A DNA stretch of 47,973 nt from an uncultured SAR86 cluster bacterium (GTDB lineage Bacteria; Pseudomonadota; Gammaproteobacteria; Magnimaribacterales; D2472), in contig CABXTT010000007.1 in NCBI GenBank assembly GCA_902515155.1, forward strand, positions 1-47,973, written 5' to 3'. Made by a program: the position numbers and the translations under genes. Below, in pieces: positions 1 to 8,888 of the stretch (its first letter is position 1; each line of letters opens with the position of its first letter). Under the pieces are notes generated by a model, which was given only the letters and a program-made list of their open reading frames with translations, was not told the origin of the DNA and did no database searches.

Positions 1-2
1 TC

Positions 3-95
3 GAATTAAATAATTCAAGTAATTTTTTTATTAAATACAAAGATAATTTAGGAATTACAAATTTGGTGGACTTTAAGGTTAAAAATACAATATGA
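3..95 (+). CDS. 3' end of an upstream gene, possibly lolA
   Basis: An open frame enters from the left edge and stops with TGA at 93-95, overlapping the crcB start as ATGA. The visible 30 residues contain 'KYKDNLGITNLVDFKV'. This loosely resembles the C-terminal strand region of the lipoprotein carrier LolA (D-x-L-G-Q-x-T). In several gammaproteobacteria lolA and rarA lie upstream of crcB-serS, which fits. The tail does not look like RarA. The fragment is too short for a firm name, and only the reading frame and coupled stop are certain. Confidence 0.4.
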   Translation, partial: ELNNSSNFFIKYKDNLGITNLVDFKVKNTI

Positions 96-445
96 ATATA
101 TTTTTAATTGGAATTGGAGGAGGGCTTGGAGCAATTTCAAGGTTTTTCTTTACCGAGGTTACTTTAAAATATGTACCCTTGTCGTATCCAATTGGTACTT
201 TGGGCGTTAACGTGATTGGGTGTTTCTTAATTGGAGTATTTATTGGTTATTCTATGCCTGTTAAAGATTCCTCTTATTATTTTTTTGTAATTGGCTTCTT
301 AGGATCTTTTACGACCATGTCAGCTTTTACTCATCAGACAATGCTAATGTTTAATTCTAATATTATTGTAGCTTCATCATATATAATAGCTACTGTTGTA
401 TTATCGATTGCTGCAACTTACTTTGGAACTTTTATTTCTAGATAA
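92..445 (+). CDS. crcB: Fluoride exporter CrcB
   Basis: CrcB/Fluc proteins are dual-topology dimeric fluoride channels of the inner membrane that lower cytoplasmic fluoride. The 117-aa length and four hydrophobic segments are typical. Family motifs are visible: G-rich 'GGGLGAISRF' near residues 9-18, 'GTLGVNVIGCFLIG' near 35-48 and 'GFLGSFTTMSAF' near 68-79, the last matching the GxxGxxTTFSTF pore signature with Met replacing one Phe. The start overlaps the upstream stop (ATGA) and the stop abuts the serS ATG with no gap, so translation is probably coupled. No fluoride riboswitch is visible, as there is no leader room. Confidence 0.93.
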   Translation: MNIFLIGIGGGLGAISRFFFTEVTLKYVPLSYPIGTLGVNVIGCFLIGVFIGYSMPVKDSSYYFFVIGFLGSFTTMSAFTHQTMLMFNSNIIVASSYIIATVVLSIAATYFGTFISR

Positions 446-1696
446 ATGATTGATATAAAAAAATTAAGGGACGAGATAGATCACACAGGTAAAATTCTTT
501 TAACCAGAGGCTATGAGCTAAATAAAGAATTATTCCTTAGTCTTGATGATCAAAGGAAAACACTTCAATTATCTGTTGAAGAGTTGCAATCTAAAAGAAA
601 AAAATTATCTAACGATTTTGGAAAAATAAAATCTTCTGGCGAAGACACTTCTAGTCTAAAAATTGAAATTGATACAATTAATAAAGAGCTTAAGGTTAAA
701 GACGAGCTCCTTCAGTCTGTTCTTATTTCACTAAATGATTTTCTTTTAGATATCCCCAATCTTCCTAATGATAATGTGCCTTTAGGGAGTGATGAAACAG
801 ATAACGTAGTTGTAAAAAAATGTGGTGAAATAACTTCAAAAAATAAAATAGATCATCTTGAAATTACTAATGATATAGATACAGATCTTGCAGCAAAATT
901 AGCAGGCTCAAGATTTTCTGTATTAAAAGGAGATATAGCAAAACTTCAAAGAGCATTAATAAGTTTCATGCTAGAAACGGCTATTAAAAATGGCTATCAA
1001 GAATTCTATGTGCCATATATGGCTAATAGCGAAAGTTTAAAAGGGACTGGACAACTTCCTAAATTTGAAGAAGATTTATTTAAGACTACTGATAATTTAT
1101 ATCTTATTCCAACAGCTGAAGTACCACTAACCAATATTCATAGCAATGATGTTATTGATGAGAAAGATACCCCAGTTAAATTAACTTCGCATACTCCTTG
1201 CTTCAGATCAGAGGCGGGGAGTTATGGGAGAGATACAAAGGGTTTGATAAGACAACATCAGTTTGAAAAAATTGAATTAGTCCAGATTGTAAAGTCTCAA
1301 AACTCTATGGATTCCCTTGATGATCTATTAAGTAATGCAGAAGAAATCTTAGAATTACTTGAGTTACCATACCAAGTAGTTGAACTCTGCACTGGTGATC
1401 TTGGTTTTTCATCAAGTAAAACTTATGATATTGAGGTTTGGATGCCTAGTCAGGCTAAATATAGAGAAATTTCTTCATGTTCAAACTTTAGTGATTTTCA
1501 AGCTAGAAGAGCGAACATAAAGATAAAATCTGATGATAAAAAAGAACTCGCACATACAATTAATGGATCAGCATTAGCCGTTGGAAGAACTTTAATAGCT
1601 CTTTTAGAAAATAATTATGATGGTAAAAAAAATATAAATTTACCCAAATCACTAGTGCCATTTTTTGGATCAGAAGTCGTAAATATATCTAATTAA
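446..1696 (+). CDS. serS: Serine--tRNA ligase
   Basis: Cytosolic class II aminoacyl-tRNA synthetase charging tRNA-Ser (and tRNA-Sec where present). At 416 aa it has the usual length. Residues 1-110 form the lysine/glutamate-rich coiled-coil arm that contacts the long variable arm of tRNA-Ser. Motif 2 appears as 'FRSEAGSYGRDTKGLIR' around residue 253, and motif 3 as 'NGSALAVGRTLIALLE' around residue 373. ATG directly follows the crcB TAA, so it is likely co-transcribed and coupled. A tRNA-Ser(UGA) substrate gene lies at 36287-36378. Confidence 0.97.
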   Translation: MIDIKKLRDEIDHTGKILLTRGYELNKELFLSLDDQRKTLQLSVEELQSKRKKLSNDFGKIKSSGEDTSSLKIEIDTINKELKVKDELLQSVLISLNDFLLDIPNLPNDNVPLGSDETDNVVVKKCGEITSKNKIDHLEITNDIDTDLAAKLAGSRFSVLKGDIAKLQRALISFMLETAIKNGYQEFYVPYMANSESLKGTGQLPKFEEDLFKTTDNLYLIPTAEVPLTNIHSNDVIDEKDTPVKLTSHTPCFRSEAGSYGRDTKGLIRQHQFEKIELVQIVKSQNSMDSLDDLLSNAEEILELLELPYQVVELCTGDLGFSSSKTYDIEVWMPSQAKYREISSCSNFSDFQARRANIKIKSDDKKELAHTINGSALAVGRTLIALLENNYDGKKNINLPKSLVPFFGSEVVNISN

Positions 1697-1758
1697 TTTA
1701 TGCACTGTTTATACACATAAAATTTGCACAATTGTTGCTATTTTTATTAACTTTTTTC

Positions 1759-1786
1759 TTGAACCACAAAATTAAAAGCATATACT
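1759..1786 (+). promoter_or_regulatory. Sigma70-type promoter for the TBDR at 1827
   Basis: TTGAAC at 1759-1764 and TATACT at 1781-1786 are separated by 16 nt and lie about 40 nt before the ATG. An AAGAGG ribosome-binding site follows about 10 nt before the start. The 130-nt gap after serS supports a new transcription unit. The call rests on hexamer matching in AT-rich DNA. Confidence 0.4.
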
Positions 1787-1826
1787 TTACTAAGATTATA
1801 CTTTCATTTAATAAGAGGATATTTAT

Positions 1827-4800
1827 ATGAATCACTGGAAAAAATTTGTTCTTTCTTCCGCATTAGTTTTTTCAACATCTGCCTTTGCAATCGATACTAC
1901 ATCAGATATTAAAGGTAGTGTTGCAGACCAGTCTGGGAATTCAATTGCAAATGCTGAAGTTACAATTACGTACGAAGCAACGAATACTTCAAAAACTGTT
2001 AGCACTGACGCTAATGGTAATTTTTATGCACTTAACCTTAAAGCTGGAGGACCATATACAGTATCTTCCGGTGCTTCAAAAGTTTCAGACGTTACTTTAG
2101 CAATCGGTAAAACTGCAAACATTAAATTAGTTATTTCAACCTCTGGGTCCATTGAGGATGTGGTGGTAACAGCAACCAGATTGAATGTTGTAGAGACTAC
2201 TTCGGGTCCAAGTTATGTTTTCACAAGTACGGACTTAGCAAACGCTGCTGCGTATGATAGAGATATTAAAGAAGTTTTAGCTCAACATCCTTCAATCTAC
2301 ATTAACGAAGCAGATAATAAAGCCATGCAATGTGCTGGTAATAACAGCAGACTAAATGGATTAACAGTTGATGGAATAGCCCTAAATGATACTTTCGGTT
2401 TAAATTCAAATGGTTACCCAGCTGAAAGAATGCCTTTTTCATATGATGCAATTGATCAGGTGGCTGTAGAATTTGCTCCTTATGATGTTCAATACGGTGG
2501 TTTCTCAGCTTGTGTTGTAAATGCTGTAACAAAATCTGGAGGTAATGAGTTATCTGCTAGTGCTTTTTATGAATTTACAAATGACGGTTTAACTGGCGAT
2601 GAAGTTGAAGGATCATCTGTAACCATTCCTGAATACGATGAAGCTAAGTATGGGTTCACCGTAGGCGGTCCAATTATGAAAGATAAACTTTATTTTTTTG
2701 CTGCGTATGAAATGTATGAAGATCAAGATTTGGGTGAATTTGGATATGTTGGCTCAGGCATGCCAACAGAGTTATCTTGGTTTTCAAAAGCTCAGTTTGA
2801 CCAAATAGTCGATATTGCTAAAAATAAATATAACTTTGATCCAGGTGGCCTACCTTCAGTATTAGATAGTGAAAGTGAAAAACTTCTTGCTAAATTTGAT
2901 TATTATGTAAGTGACGACACAAGAGCAGTATTTACTTATAACTATAGTGAAGGTTTTACAAATCAACCATCTGATGCTTCTCCTACTGAGTTTGAGTTTA
3001 GTAATCATTTTTATAAAAGAGGTAATGAGTTAAACGCATATATGCTTCAAGTATTTTCATCAATTGGTGAAATTAACACCCAATTTAAATATGGTTATAA
3101 AGAGTTAGAAAATATGCAAGTAGGTCTTGGTGGTCCTTTTGGTGATTTTCAAATTAATGTGCCTGGAGGAAAAGTCTATCTTGGTGGTACTGATGATTCA
3201 AGACAAAATAACATGATGAATTATGACACTACTAATATGGCTTTAATTGGCGATTATCAAATGGGTAACCAACTTATAACATTTGGTTATGAGTATGAAG
3301 AAAGCAATATATTTAATATGTTTATGCAAGAGTCAATTGGCGGCGAGTGGGATTTTTATTCACTTGATTTATATGACTCAGGAACTGTTGCATTTGATTT
3401 CCAAAACACAGCAACATTGAACCCAAGAGATGCTTCAAAGCAATGGTCCTACGAAATTACTACTCTATTTATTCAAAGTGAAATGGCTGTCTCTGACATG
3501 CTTAACATATCATATGGAATAAGATATGAGGACTATGGTGTTCCAGTGGCACCACCTGCCAATTCAAGTTTTGCAACAACCTATGGATATTCTAATGCTT
3601 TAACTTATGATGGCGAAAGCATGCTAATGCCAAGATTATCATTTAGTTATAGACCAGATGCTGATACAGAATATTACGGTGGTTATGGTGTATTTTCTGG
3701 AGGAAATCCAGCTGTCTGGTTCTCAAATGCTTATTCAAATAATGGTGTAAGTATTATAGATGGTGATGGTAATTATAATGCTTTCACTGATCCAATGTGT
3801 GATCCATTAACAGGCGCTGCATCATCAGCAGGTCCTGGTTATGCTGTTCCTTGTGGGGCTATAACTAAGATTCAATCTGGATCAGCTAGAGGTGATACTA
3901 ATAGTTTAGATCCATCATTCGAGATGCCTTCATATGCTAAATTTTCTCTTGGTATGAAGAAGCAAATTGGTGAATATAATCTAACAATAGATTTCATGAA
4001 CTCTAAAAATAATGATCCATTGTATGTATATAACTTAGCTAATACGATCGGAGCATATGCTAATACAGGTCACGCAATCTCAACCTCTTCAGGTTGTTGT
4101 ACTGGTGATTATTCATTAGCAAATTCGTCTTACACTCCTGAGACAACTCTTTATTCAATAAATGTAAGTAGATCTTTAAGTGACAATGTAGATGTAACAT
4201 TTGGATATACTCATACCGATGCAGAAGACGTTCATCCAATGGGATCTAGTGTAGCTTATACCAATGCTAATGAAAATTTAGTTGCAGTTAATCCAAATAA
4301 TCCTGCTCCTGCAAGATCTAATTGGGAAATAGAGCACAGATTTGTGGGCTCATTAAACTGGATGGTATCTGACAAAACTAATGTTTCTTTATTTTATCAA
4401 AGAGCAAGTGGTAATCCTTATTCACTTTCTGCTTATGGTGGATTTGGTGAATTAGGAATTCAGCCTGGTTGGAGATCAGAAGACTTCCCATCAATTCCTC
4501 TTTATATTGGTGGCTCAAATGTTACTTATGCAAATTCAGCTACTGAAACCGGTCTTACTTCCCTTGGAACTGGTTTGTTAAATAGAAATGGGTTCACTTC
4601 AAAATATTCAACAAGAGTAGATCTTAAAATTACTCATACATTAGTTGATAATTTTGATGTTTATGCTGTTGTAAGAAATCTTGGAAATCTTCTTGATAGT
4701 GTTGTTCCTTCAGAATTTTTACCAATATCAGATGGAACCTATTATAGAAGTTCATCAGCAAATGGTGTTGCAACAGCTGATTTTGATTCTGCTGGAAATG

Positions 4801-4895
4801 TAGAGTATTCTGATTACACATCCCCATCAGTGAATGCAGCAATTGGTTCTGCATCTATATGGAATGTTAAAATTGGTTTTAAGTATTCTTACTAA
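1827..4895 (+). CDS. TonB-dependent receptor, Oar-like with N-terminal carboxypeptidase-regulatory domain
   Basis: Large outer-membrane beta-barrel transporter (1022 aa) driven by TonB. A signal peptide ends near Ala22 (…STSAFA). Residues about 27-100 form a CarboxypepD_reg-like beta-sandwich ('IKGSVADQSGNSIANAEVTI', 'STDANGNFYALNLKAGGPY'). A TonB-box-like 'IEDVVVTATR' follows near 110, then the plug ('VLAQHPSIYINEADNKAMQC') and a long barrel ending in aromatic 'IGFKYSY'. This architecture resembles Oar/RagA-type receptors for peptides or polymers, but the substrate is unknown. It has its own promoter and a strong terminator at 4914-4943, so it is probably monocistronic. It lacks the PYY-C-DYY loop of the other two receptors. 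Confidence 0.9.
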   Translation: MNHWKKFVLSSALVFSTSAFAIDTTSDIKGSVADQSGNSIANAEVTITYEATNTSKTVSTDANGNFYALNLKAGGPYTVSSGASKVSDVTLAIGKTANIKLVISTSGSIEDVVVTATRLNVVETTSGPSYVFTSTDLANAAAYDRDIKEVLAQHPSIYINEADNKAMQCAGNNSRLNGLTVDGIALNDTFGLNSNGYPAERMPFSYDAIDQVAVEFAPYDVQYGGFSACVVNAVTKSGGNELSASAFYEFTNDGLTGDEVEGSSVTIPEYDEAKYGFTVGGPIMKDKLYFFAAYEMYEDQDLGEFGYVGSGMPTELSWFSKAQFDQIVDIAKNKYNFDPGGLPSVLDSESEKLLAKFDYYVSDDTRAVFTYNYSEGFTNQPSDASPTEFEFSNHFYKRGNELNAYMLQVFSSIGEINTQFKYGYKELENMQVGLGGPFGDFQINVPGGKVYLGGTDDSRQNNMMNYDTTNMALIGDYQMGNQLITFGYEYEESNIFNMFMQESIGGEWDFYSLDLYDSGTVAFDFQNTATLNPRDASKQWSYEITTLFIQSEMAVSDMLNISYGIRYEDYGVPVAPPANSSFATTYGYSNALTYDGESMLMPRLSFSYRPDADTEYYGGYGVFSGGNPAVWFSNAYSNNGVSIIDGDGNYNAFTDPMCDPLTGAASSAGPGYAVPCGAITKIQSGSARGDTNSLDPSFEMPSYAKFSLGMKKQIGEYNLTIDFMNSKNNDPLYVYNLANTIGAYANTGHAISTSSGCCTGDYSLANSSYTPETTLYSINVSRSLSDNVDVTFGYTHTDAEDVHPMGSSVAYTNANENLVAVNPNNPAPARSNWEIEHRFVGSLNWMVSDKTNVSLFYQRASGNPYSLSAYGGFGELGIQPGWRSEDFPSIPLYIGGSNVTYANSATETGLTSLGTGLLNRNGFTSKYSTRVDLKITHTLVDNFDVYAVVRNLGNLLDSVVPSEFLPISDGTYYRSSSANGVATADFDSAGNVEYSDYTSPSVNAAIGSASIWNVKIGFKYSY

Positions 4896-4913
4896 TTAGT
4901 AATTAATCTTGAG

Positions 4914-4943
4914 AAGGGCAGAAGTAATCTGCCCTTTTTTTTT
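4914..4943 (+). terminator. Rho-independent terminator
   Basis: Stem AAGGGCAGA / TCTGCCCTT with loop AGTAA, followed by a run of nine T. It lies 18 nt after the TBDR stop and ends only 14 nt before the next ATG. Confidence 0.9.
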
Positions 4944-4957
4944 GATAGAATATATTT

Positions 4958-5854
4958 ATGAGTAGCGTCCCAAGAATATCATTTAAACACTTAGTTAAAA
5001 AAAATGATAAAGCATTAAAAAGTCTATCAATAGCTCTTGAGGATCATGGTTTTTTTTCCATTAAAGATCATGGACTATCTAAAGATTTAATTGATGCATG
5101 CTATGAAAAGTCTATTGATTTTTTTAATCTTACTAATGATGAAAAAGTTAAATATTCTTTTCCTAACAATGCTGGTGCACGTGGTTATACACCTTTTGGA
5201 AAAGAAACAGCCTTGGGTGAAAAAGTACCGGATTTAAAAGAGTTTTGGCATCATGGTCCAGTTGTTGATAAATCTTTTGACAATAGAATTAAAAAAAATA
5301 TATATATTTCTGAAATTGATGAATTTAATGAAACCTTTGATAAGCTTTTTGTCGAATTAAATAATTTTGGAATAGAGTTACTATCTTGTATTGCATTATC
5401 TATAGGTCTAGAAAAAAATTATTTTAGTGAGTGGGTTAATAAAGGAAATTCTCTCTTAAGAATGATTCATTATCCCCCATCAGATAATTCAAATATTTAT
5501 AGAGCTAGAGAACATGCAGATATAAATCTAATAACATTGTTAATAGGTGCAAATGAAAGAGGTCTTGAAGTAAAAAGTAAAGATAGTTCTTGGATTAAAA
5601 TTCAAGCTGAAGATGATGATATTGTTTGCAATATTGGTGATATGTTGCAATTAGTTACCGATGGCCTTTTAAAAAGTACTCCACATAGAGTTATAAAATA
5701 TGAGGATCAATCATCCTCCTCGAGATACAGTATTCCTTTTTTTCTTCATCCATCACCAAATGTAATGCTTAAATCTGTTTTTAATGAAGACGATGATGGA
5801 GTTTTAGCAGATGATTTTCTAAATGATAGGCTCAAAGCCATTAAGCTATACTAA
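4958..5854 (+). CDS. 2-oxoglutarate/Fe(II)-dependent oxygenase, isopenicillin-N-synthase-like
   Basis: Soluble non-haem iron oxygenase of 298 aa, with the DIOX_N fold in residues 5-110 and the 2OG-FeII_Oxy jelly roll in about 165-268. The metal triad is complete: His186 and Asp188 in 'EHADINL', and His243 in 'STPHRV'. The 2OG-binding Arg-x-Ser is R256-Y-S258. 'GARGYTPFGKE' near 73 is typical of this family. The substrate cannot be read from sequence, and members hydroxylate or oxidise many small molecules. The start lies 14 nt past the terminator T-run with no Shine-Dalgarno site. TAGAAT at 4946-4951 could give a leaderless message. The nucleoside transporter begins 4 nt after its stop. Confidence 0.85.
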   Translation: MSSVPRISFKHLVKKNDKALKSLSIALEDHGFFSIKDHGLSKDLIDACYEKSIDFFNLTNDEKVKYSFPNNAGARGYTPFGKETALGEKVPDLKEFWHHGPVVDKSFDNRIKKNIYISEIDEFNETFDKLFVELNNFGIELLSCIALSIGLEKNYFSEWVNKGNSLLRMIHYPPSDNSNIYRAREHADINLITLLIGANERGLEVKSKDSSWIKIQAEDDDIVCNIGDMLQLVTDGLLKSTPHRVIKYEDQSSSSRYSIPFFLHPSPNVMLKSVFNEDDDGVLADDFLNDRLKAIKLY

Positions 5855-5858
5855 TCAG

Positions 5859-7109
5859 ATGAATTTATTCTATATAGCTCAAGTTATTATCGGTTTTATT
5901 GGCCTATTAGCCATAGCTGTTCCTTTTTCAGATAATTATAAGATTATCAATTACAAATATATTTTTTATGGTGTTATATCTCAAGTTCTGTTGGCTTTAG
6001 TTTTGCTTAAAGTTCCTTTTGTAATAAGTTTTTTTGAAATACTTGGAAATGGTGTTGTTATTCTTCAAGAAGCAACTACTGAAGGGGCAAATTTTGTTTT
6101 TGGATATGCACCAAGTGACAATGGTTCTGTCTATAGATCACTGTTAGAAACTTTTGCCTTTGGTGTATTGCCTTATATTATTGTTATGGCTTCAATTTCG
6201 GCAATATTGTGGTATTGGGGCATTTTGCCCTTTTTAGTAAATCTCTTATCTAAGGTATGCCAAAAATTATTTAATATAGGAGGTCCTGTTGGGCTGGGTG
6301 CTGCTGCTAATGTTTTTATTGGACAAGTTGAAGCACCGTTACTAATAAGACCTTACGTAAGCAAGCTATCTAATAAAGAATTATTAATTTTAATGACTGC
6401 AGGAATGGCTACTGTCGCAGGTTCGGTAATGGTTGCGCTTATTAGTATTTTAGAGACTCAATTCCCAAATGAAAATTTAATACAGCATTTTTTAACAGCT
6501 TCAATATTATCTGTACCCGCTGCAATTATGTATGCAAATATTATGATTCCTTCTAATACAATTACTGACTTTAATGAATCAAGGCCTCCAAAAGTTTATA
6601 AAAGCACAATAGATGCAATTACAAGGGGTACTTCAGACGGAACTAATATAGCTGTGAGTGTAGGCACAATTTTAATTGTTGTAATTGCACTGGTGTACAT
6701 TGTAAATTCATTTTTAGGCTTTATTGGAGACCAATTCAACTTTGAACTTTCCATCGAAGTTATATTAGGATACCTATTTGCTCCAATAGCTTGGTTAATG
6801 GGTATACCTTGGAATGAAGCTATTATTTCTGGTCAACTGTTAGGAATAAAGACAACATTAAATGAATTTGTAGCATACCCAGCATTGGCCAATCTTGAAG
6901 ATGGCATTTTGTCTGACAAGTCTAAATTAATTACTTTTTATGGATTATGTGGATTTGCAAACCTATCATCTGTCGGTATTCTAATAACTGGCATAACAGC
7001 TATGGCACCAGAAAGAAAAGAAGACCTCATTAATGTTTCTTTTAAAGCTCTGGTTGGGGCAACTTTGGCCTCTTGTATGACGGGACTTATAGTAGGAATA
7101 CTTATTTAA
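5859..7109 (+). CDS. Concentrative nucleoside transporter (CNT/NupC family)
   Basis: Inner-membrane nucleoside:cation symporter of 416 aa. Diagnostic CNT motifs are present: 'GAAANVFIGQVEAPLLIRPY' (the G-Q-x-E-A-P-L nucleoside-binding hairpin), 'GIKTTLNEFVAYPAL' (NEFVAY) and 'FYGLCGFANLSSVGI' (GFANxSS). The frame stays open 12 codons upstream to 5823, inside the oxygenase gene. I prefer ATG 5859, which starts at the first membrane helix 4 nt after the oxygenase stop. The order oxygenase-transporter suggests co-transcription. The 3' end overlaps the convergent tspO stop. Confidence 0.93.
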   Translation: MNLFYIAQVIIGFIGLLAIAVPFSDNYKIINYKYIFYGVISQVLLALVLLKVPFVISFFEILGNGVVILQEATTEGANFVFGYAPSDNGSVYRSLLETFAFGVLPYIIVMASISAILWYWGILPFLVNLLSKVCQKLFNIGGPVGLGAAANVFIGQVEAPLLIRPYVSKLSNKELLILMTAGMATVAGSVMVALISILETQFPNENLIQHFLTASILSVPAAIMYANIMIPSNTITDFNESRPPKVYKSTIDAITRGTSDGTNIAVSVGTILIVVIALVYIVNSFLGFIGDQFNFELSIEVILGYLFAPIAWLMGIPWNEAIISGQLLGIKTTLNEFVAYPALANLEDGILSDKSKLITFYGLCGFANLSSVGILITGITAMAPERKEDLINVSFKALVGATLASCMTGLIVGILI

Positions 7110-7546
7110 TTATTTACAACAATAAATAAATTTAAATAAGAAGCAAATAGCAACCAAAGAACATATGGTACATATATAAGACCTGAAAACTTGTCTAACT
7201 TATACATTTTTATTGTTAAAAGTGTATTTAGATAAATTAAAAGCCATATATTTATTAGGGCTATAAAGGGCATTTGAAAAAAGAAAAATAACCAAGACCA
7301 CATAGCATTAAATATCAATTGAATAAAAAAGGGATTCTTTGTTATTTCAAAAGTTCTATATGCAGCTATAGACATCATTAGATACAAAATTGGCCAAACA
7401 ATACCAAATACATAGCCAGGCGGATTTAAATCAGATTTAACAAGATTTACATACCAAATATCTAATGATTGTGACGAAGCAAAACCACCAATTATTAATG
7501 CTAAAAAAACAAATACAAATACAGAAATTCTATTGTTTAAAATCAA
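7106..7546 (-). CDS. tspO: TspO/MBR family membrane protein
   Basis: Five-helix membrane protein (146 aa) related to bacterial TspO and the mitochondrial translocator protein, which bind porphyrins and respond to oxygen, light or stress. Visible signatures are 'WYVNLVKSDLNPPGYVFGIV' near residues 30-50, 'WPILYLMMSIAAY', 'FNAMWSWLFFFFQ' and C-terminal 'PYVLWLLFASYLNL'. The first codon is TTG (7546-7544), and no in-frame ATG precedes the first helix. It starts 3 nt after the stop of a 47-aa membrane peptide, suggesting coupling. The stop overlaps the convergent nupC stop by 4 nt. Confidence 0.9.
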   Translation of the reverse strand: MILNNRISVFVFVFLALIIGGFASSQSLDIWYVNLVKSDLNPPGYVFGIVWPILYLMMSIAAYRTFEITKNPFFIQLIFNAMWSWLFFFFQMPFIALINIWLLIYLNTLLTIKMYKLDKFSGLIYVPYVLWLLFASYLNLFIVVNN

Positions 7547-7549
7547 AAT

Positions 7550-7693
7550 TTATCTTTTTCTAAAAAACCTTGAAATGGTGTTTGATAAGTCCTTAAGGAA
7601 GGTTGAGCCTTTTGGTCTGGCTTCAATAAAAATATAAAATCCCACAAAAACTGTGGATATTAAAAAAACCCAAACTGCATCGTATTCACCCAT
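7550..7693 (-). CDS. Small membrane protein, 47 aa, unknown function
   Basis: This frame opens with ATG and encodes one hydrophobic segment ('AVWVFLISTVFVGFYIFIEA', residues 6-25) followed by a basic tail ending 'SRFFRKR'. It fills the gap between the FabH-like gene (41 nt upstream) and tspO (TAA, 3 nt, TTG), all on the minus strand. No clear ribosome-binding site is visible. I do not recognise a family. The amphipathic, positive-inside pattern and operon placement argue that it is real. Confidence 0.5.
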   Translation of the reverse strand: MGEYDAVWVFLISTVFVGFYIFIEARPKGSTFLKDLSNTISRFFRKR

Positions 7694-7734
7694 AAGTTTA
7701 TTATAATTGTTTTGTTTTTTATAGGCGAGTGATC

Positions 7735-8850
7735 TTATGCTTTTTCAACAATAATAGAACAAACTGAATATCCTGCTCCAAAAGAACATATAACTCCTTT
7801 TTCACCAGTTTTCATATCATTATTTAGATTGAAAGCAAATAAACTTCCCACAGACGCAAGATTGCCAAACTTTACAATAGGCATTGGAACACGTTCAGTA
7901 TCAAAGTCATCAGTGCCAATAACTTTAGAGGCTATTAATCTAATCATTTTACCATTTGCTTGATGCAGCCAAAACTTTGAAATATCTTCTTGATTAATAC
8001 TATTAGCTTCGAGCTGATCTTTGATTAAAGACGCAACAAGTGGGCAGACGTCTTTAAAAACACTTCGCCCGTTTTGCCGGAACAATAATTCATCACCAGT
8101 TTTTTGATTTATTGCAGTTCTATTTAAATAACTAAAATCACTTCTAATATTATTAGAGAATTGTGTATGGAGTTTTCTATCTAATATTTTAAAACTTTTT
8201 TTAGACTTACTGTCTTTTTGAACAATGGTTGCAGCGCATGCATCTCCAAAAATAAAATGCTTATCTCGTTCAGCAAAATTACAAGCAGGTGTTGATATTT
8301 CAGGATTAACAACAAGTATTGTACTCGCAAGTCCTGACGCTATATCACTAAAGGCATTATTAATAGCAAATGTTGTTGAGGAACAACCAACTAACATATC
8401 ATAGGCATAACCATTTATTCCAAGCTCATGCTGAATTTCAATTGCTACAGCAGGATAGTTTCGGGCAGCATGAGAACTTCCAACAATCACTGCGTCTATA
8501 TCATTTACTGATATTTCGGCTTGTTCTATAGCTTTTTTTGCAGCAATAAGTCCTTTTTGAGCATGTAATGATATAAGTGATTCATCTTCATTTTGAAGAG
8601 ATGGCATCATTTTTTCTGGATTAAGTATTCCCTCTTTATCTATAACATATCTTGTTTGAATGCCGGATGCTTGCTCTATGAAATCAACAGACGAATGTTC
8701 CATTGGCTCAAGATGACCTTTACTAATTACTGATGCATTTTCTATATTGAAGTTATCTACATAAGCATTGAACGAAGTAACTATTTCTTCATTTGTTACC
8801 TTATCTTCAGGATACCAAATGCCAGTACCAGCTATATTAATATTACTCAT
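7735..8850 (-). CDS. Beta-ketoacyl-ACP synthase III-like protein, long form
   Basis: Thiolase-fold condensing enzyme (371 aa) that would join an acyl-CoA primer to malonyl-ACP. The catalytic triad is intact: Cys156 in 'VGCSSTTF', His296 in 'WLHQANGKM' and Asn330 in 'GNLASVGSL'. It is about 50 residues longer than E. coli FabH, with an insertion near residues 28-90 between the first strand and the body. From memory, Pseudomonas-type long FabH paralogues that use medium-chain acyl-CoA share this. It may therefore feed beta-oxidation intermediates into fatty-acid synthesis, an inference. It heads a leftward group with the 47-aa peptide and tspO and diverges from the lipase gene across 38 nt. Confidence 0.85.
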   Translation of the reverse strand: MSNINIAGTGIWYPEDKVTNEEIVTSFNAYVDNFNIENASVISKGHLEPMEHSSVDFIEQASGIQTRYVIDKEGILNPEKMMPSLQNEDESLISLHAQKGLIAAKKAIEQAEISVNDIDAVIVGSSHAARNYPAVAIEIQHELGINGYAYDMLVGCSSTTFAINNAFSDIASGLASTILVVNPEISTPACNFAERDKHFIFGDACAATIVQKDSKSKKSFKILDRKLHTQFSNNIRSDFSYLNRTAINQKTGDELLFRQNGRSVFKDVCPLVASLIKDQLEANSINQEDISKFWLHQANGKMIRLIASKVIGTDDFDTERVPMPIVKFGNLASVGSLFAFNLNNDMKTGEKGVICSFGAGYSVCSIIVEKA

Positions 8851-8888
8851 TATAAAATTATAAAATTATTTAATTGTTATTGTAAATT

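Noticed and set aside
1-95. Fluoride riboswitch for crcB
   Set aside because: The crcB ATG overlaps the preceding stop, so there is no untranslated leader to hold one.
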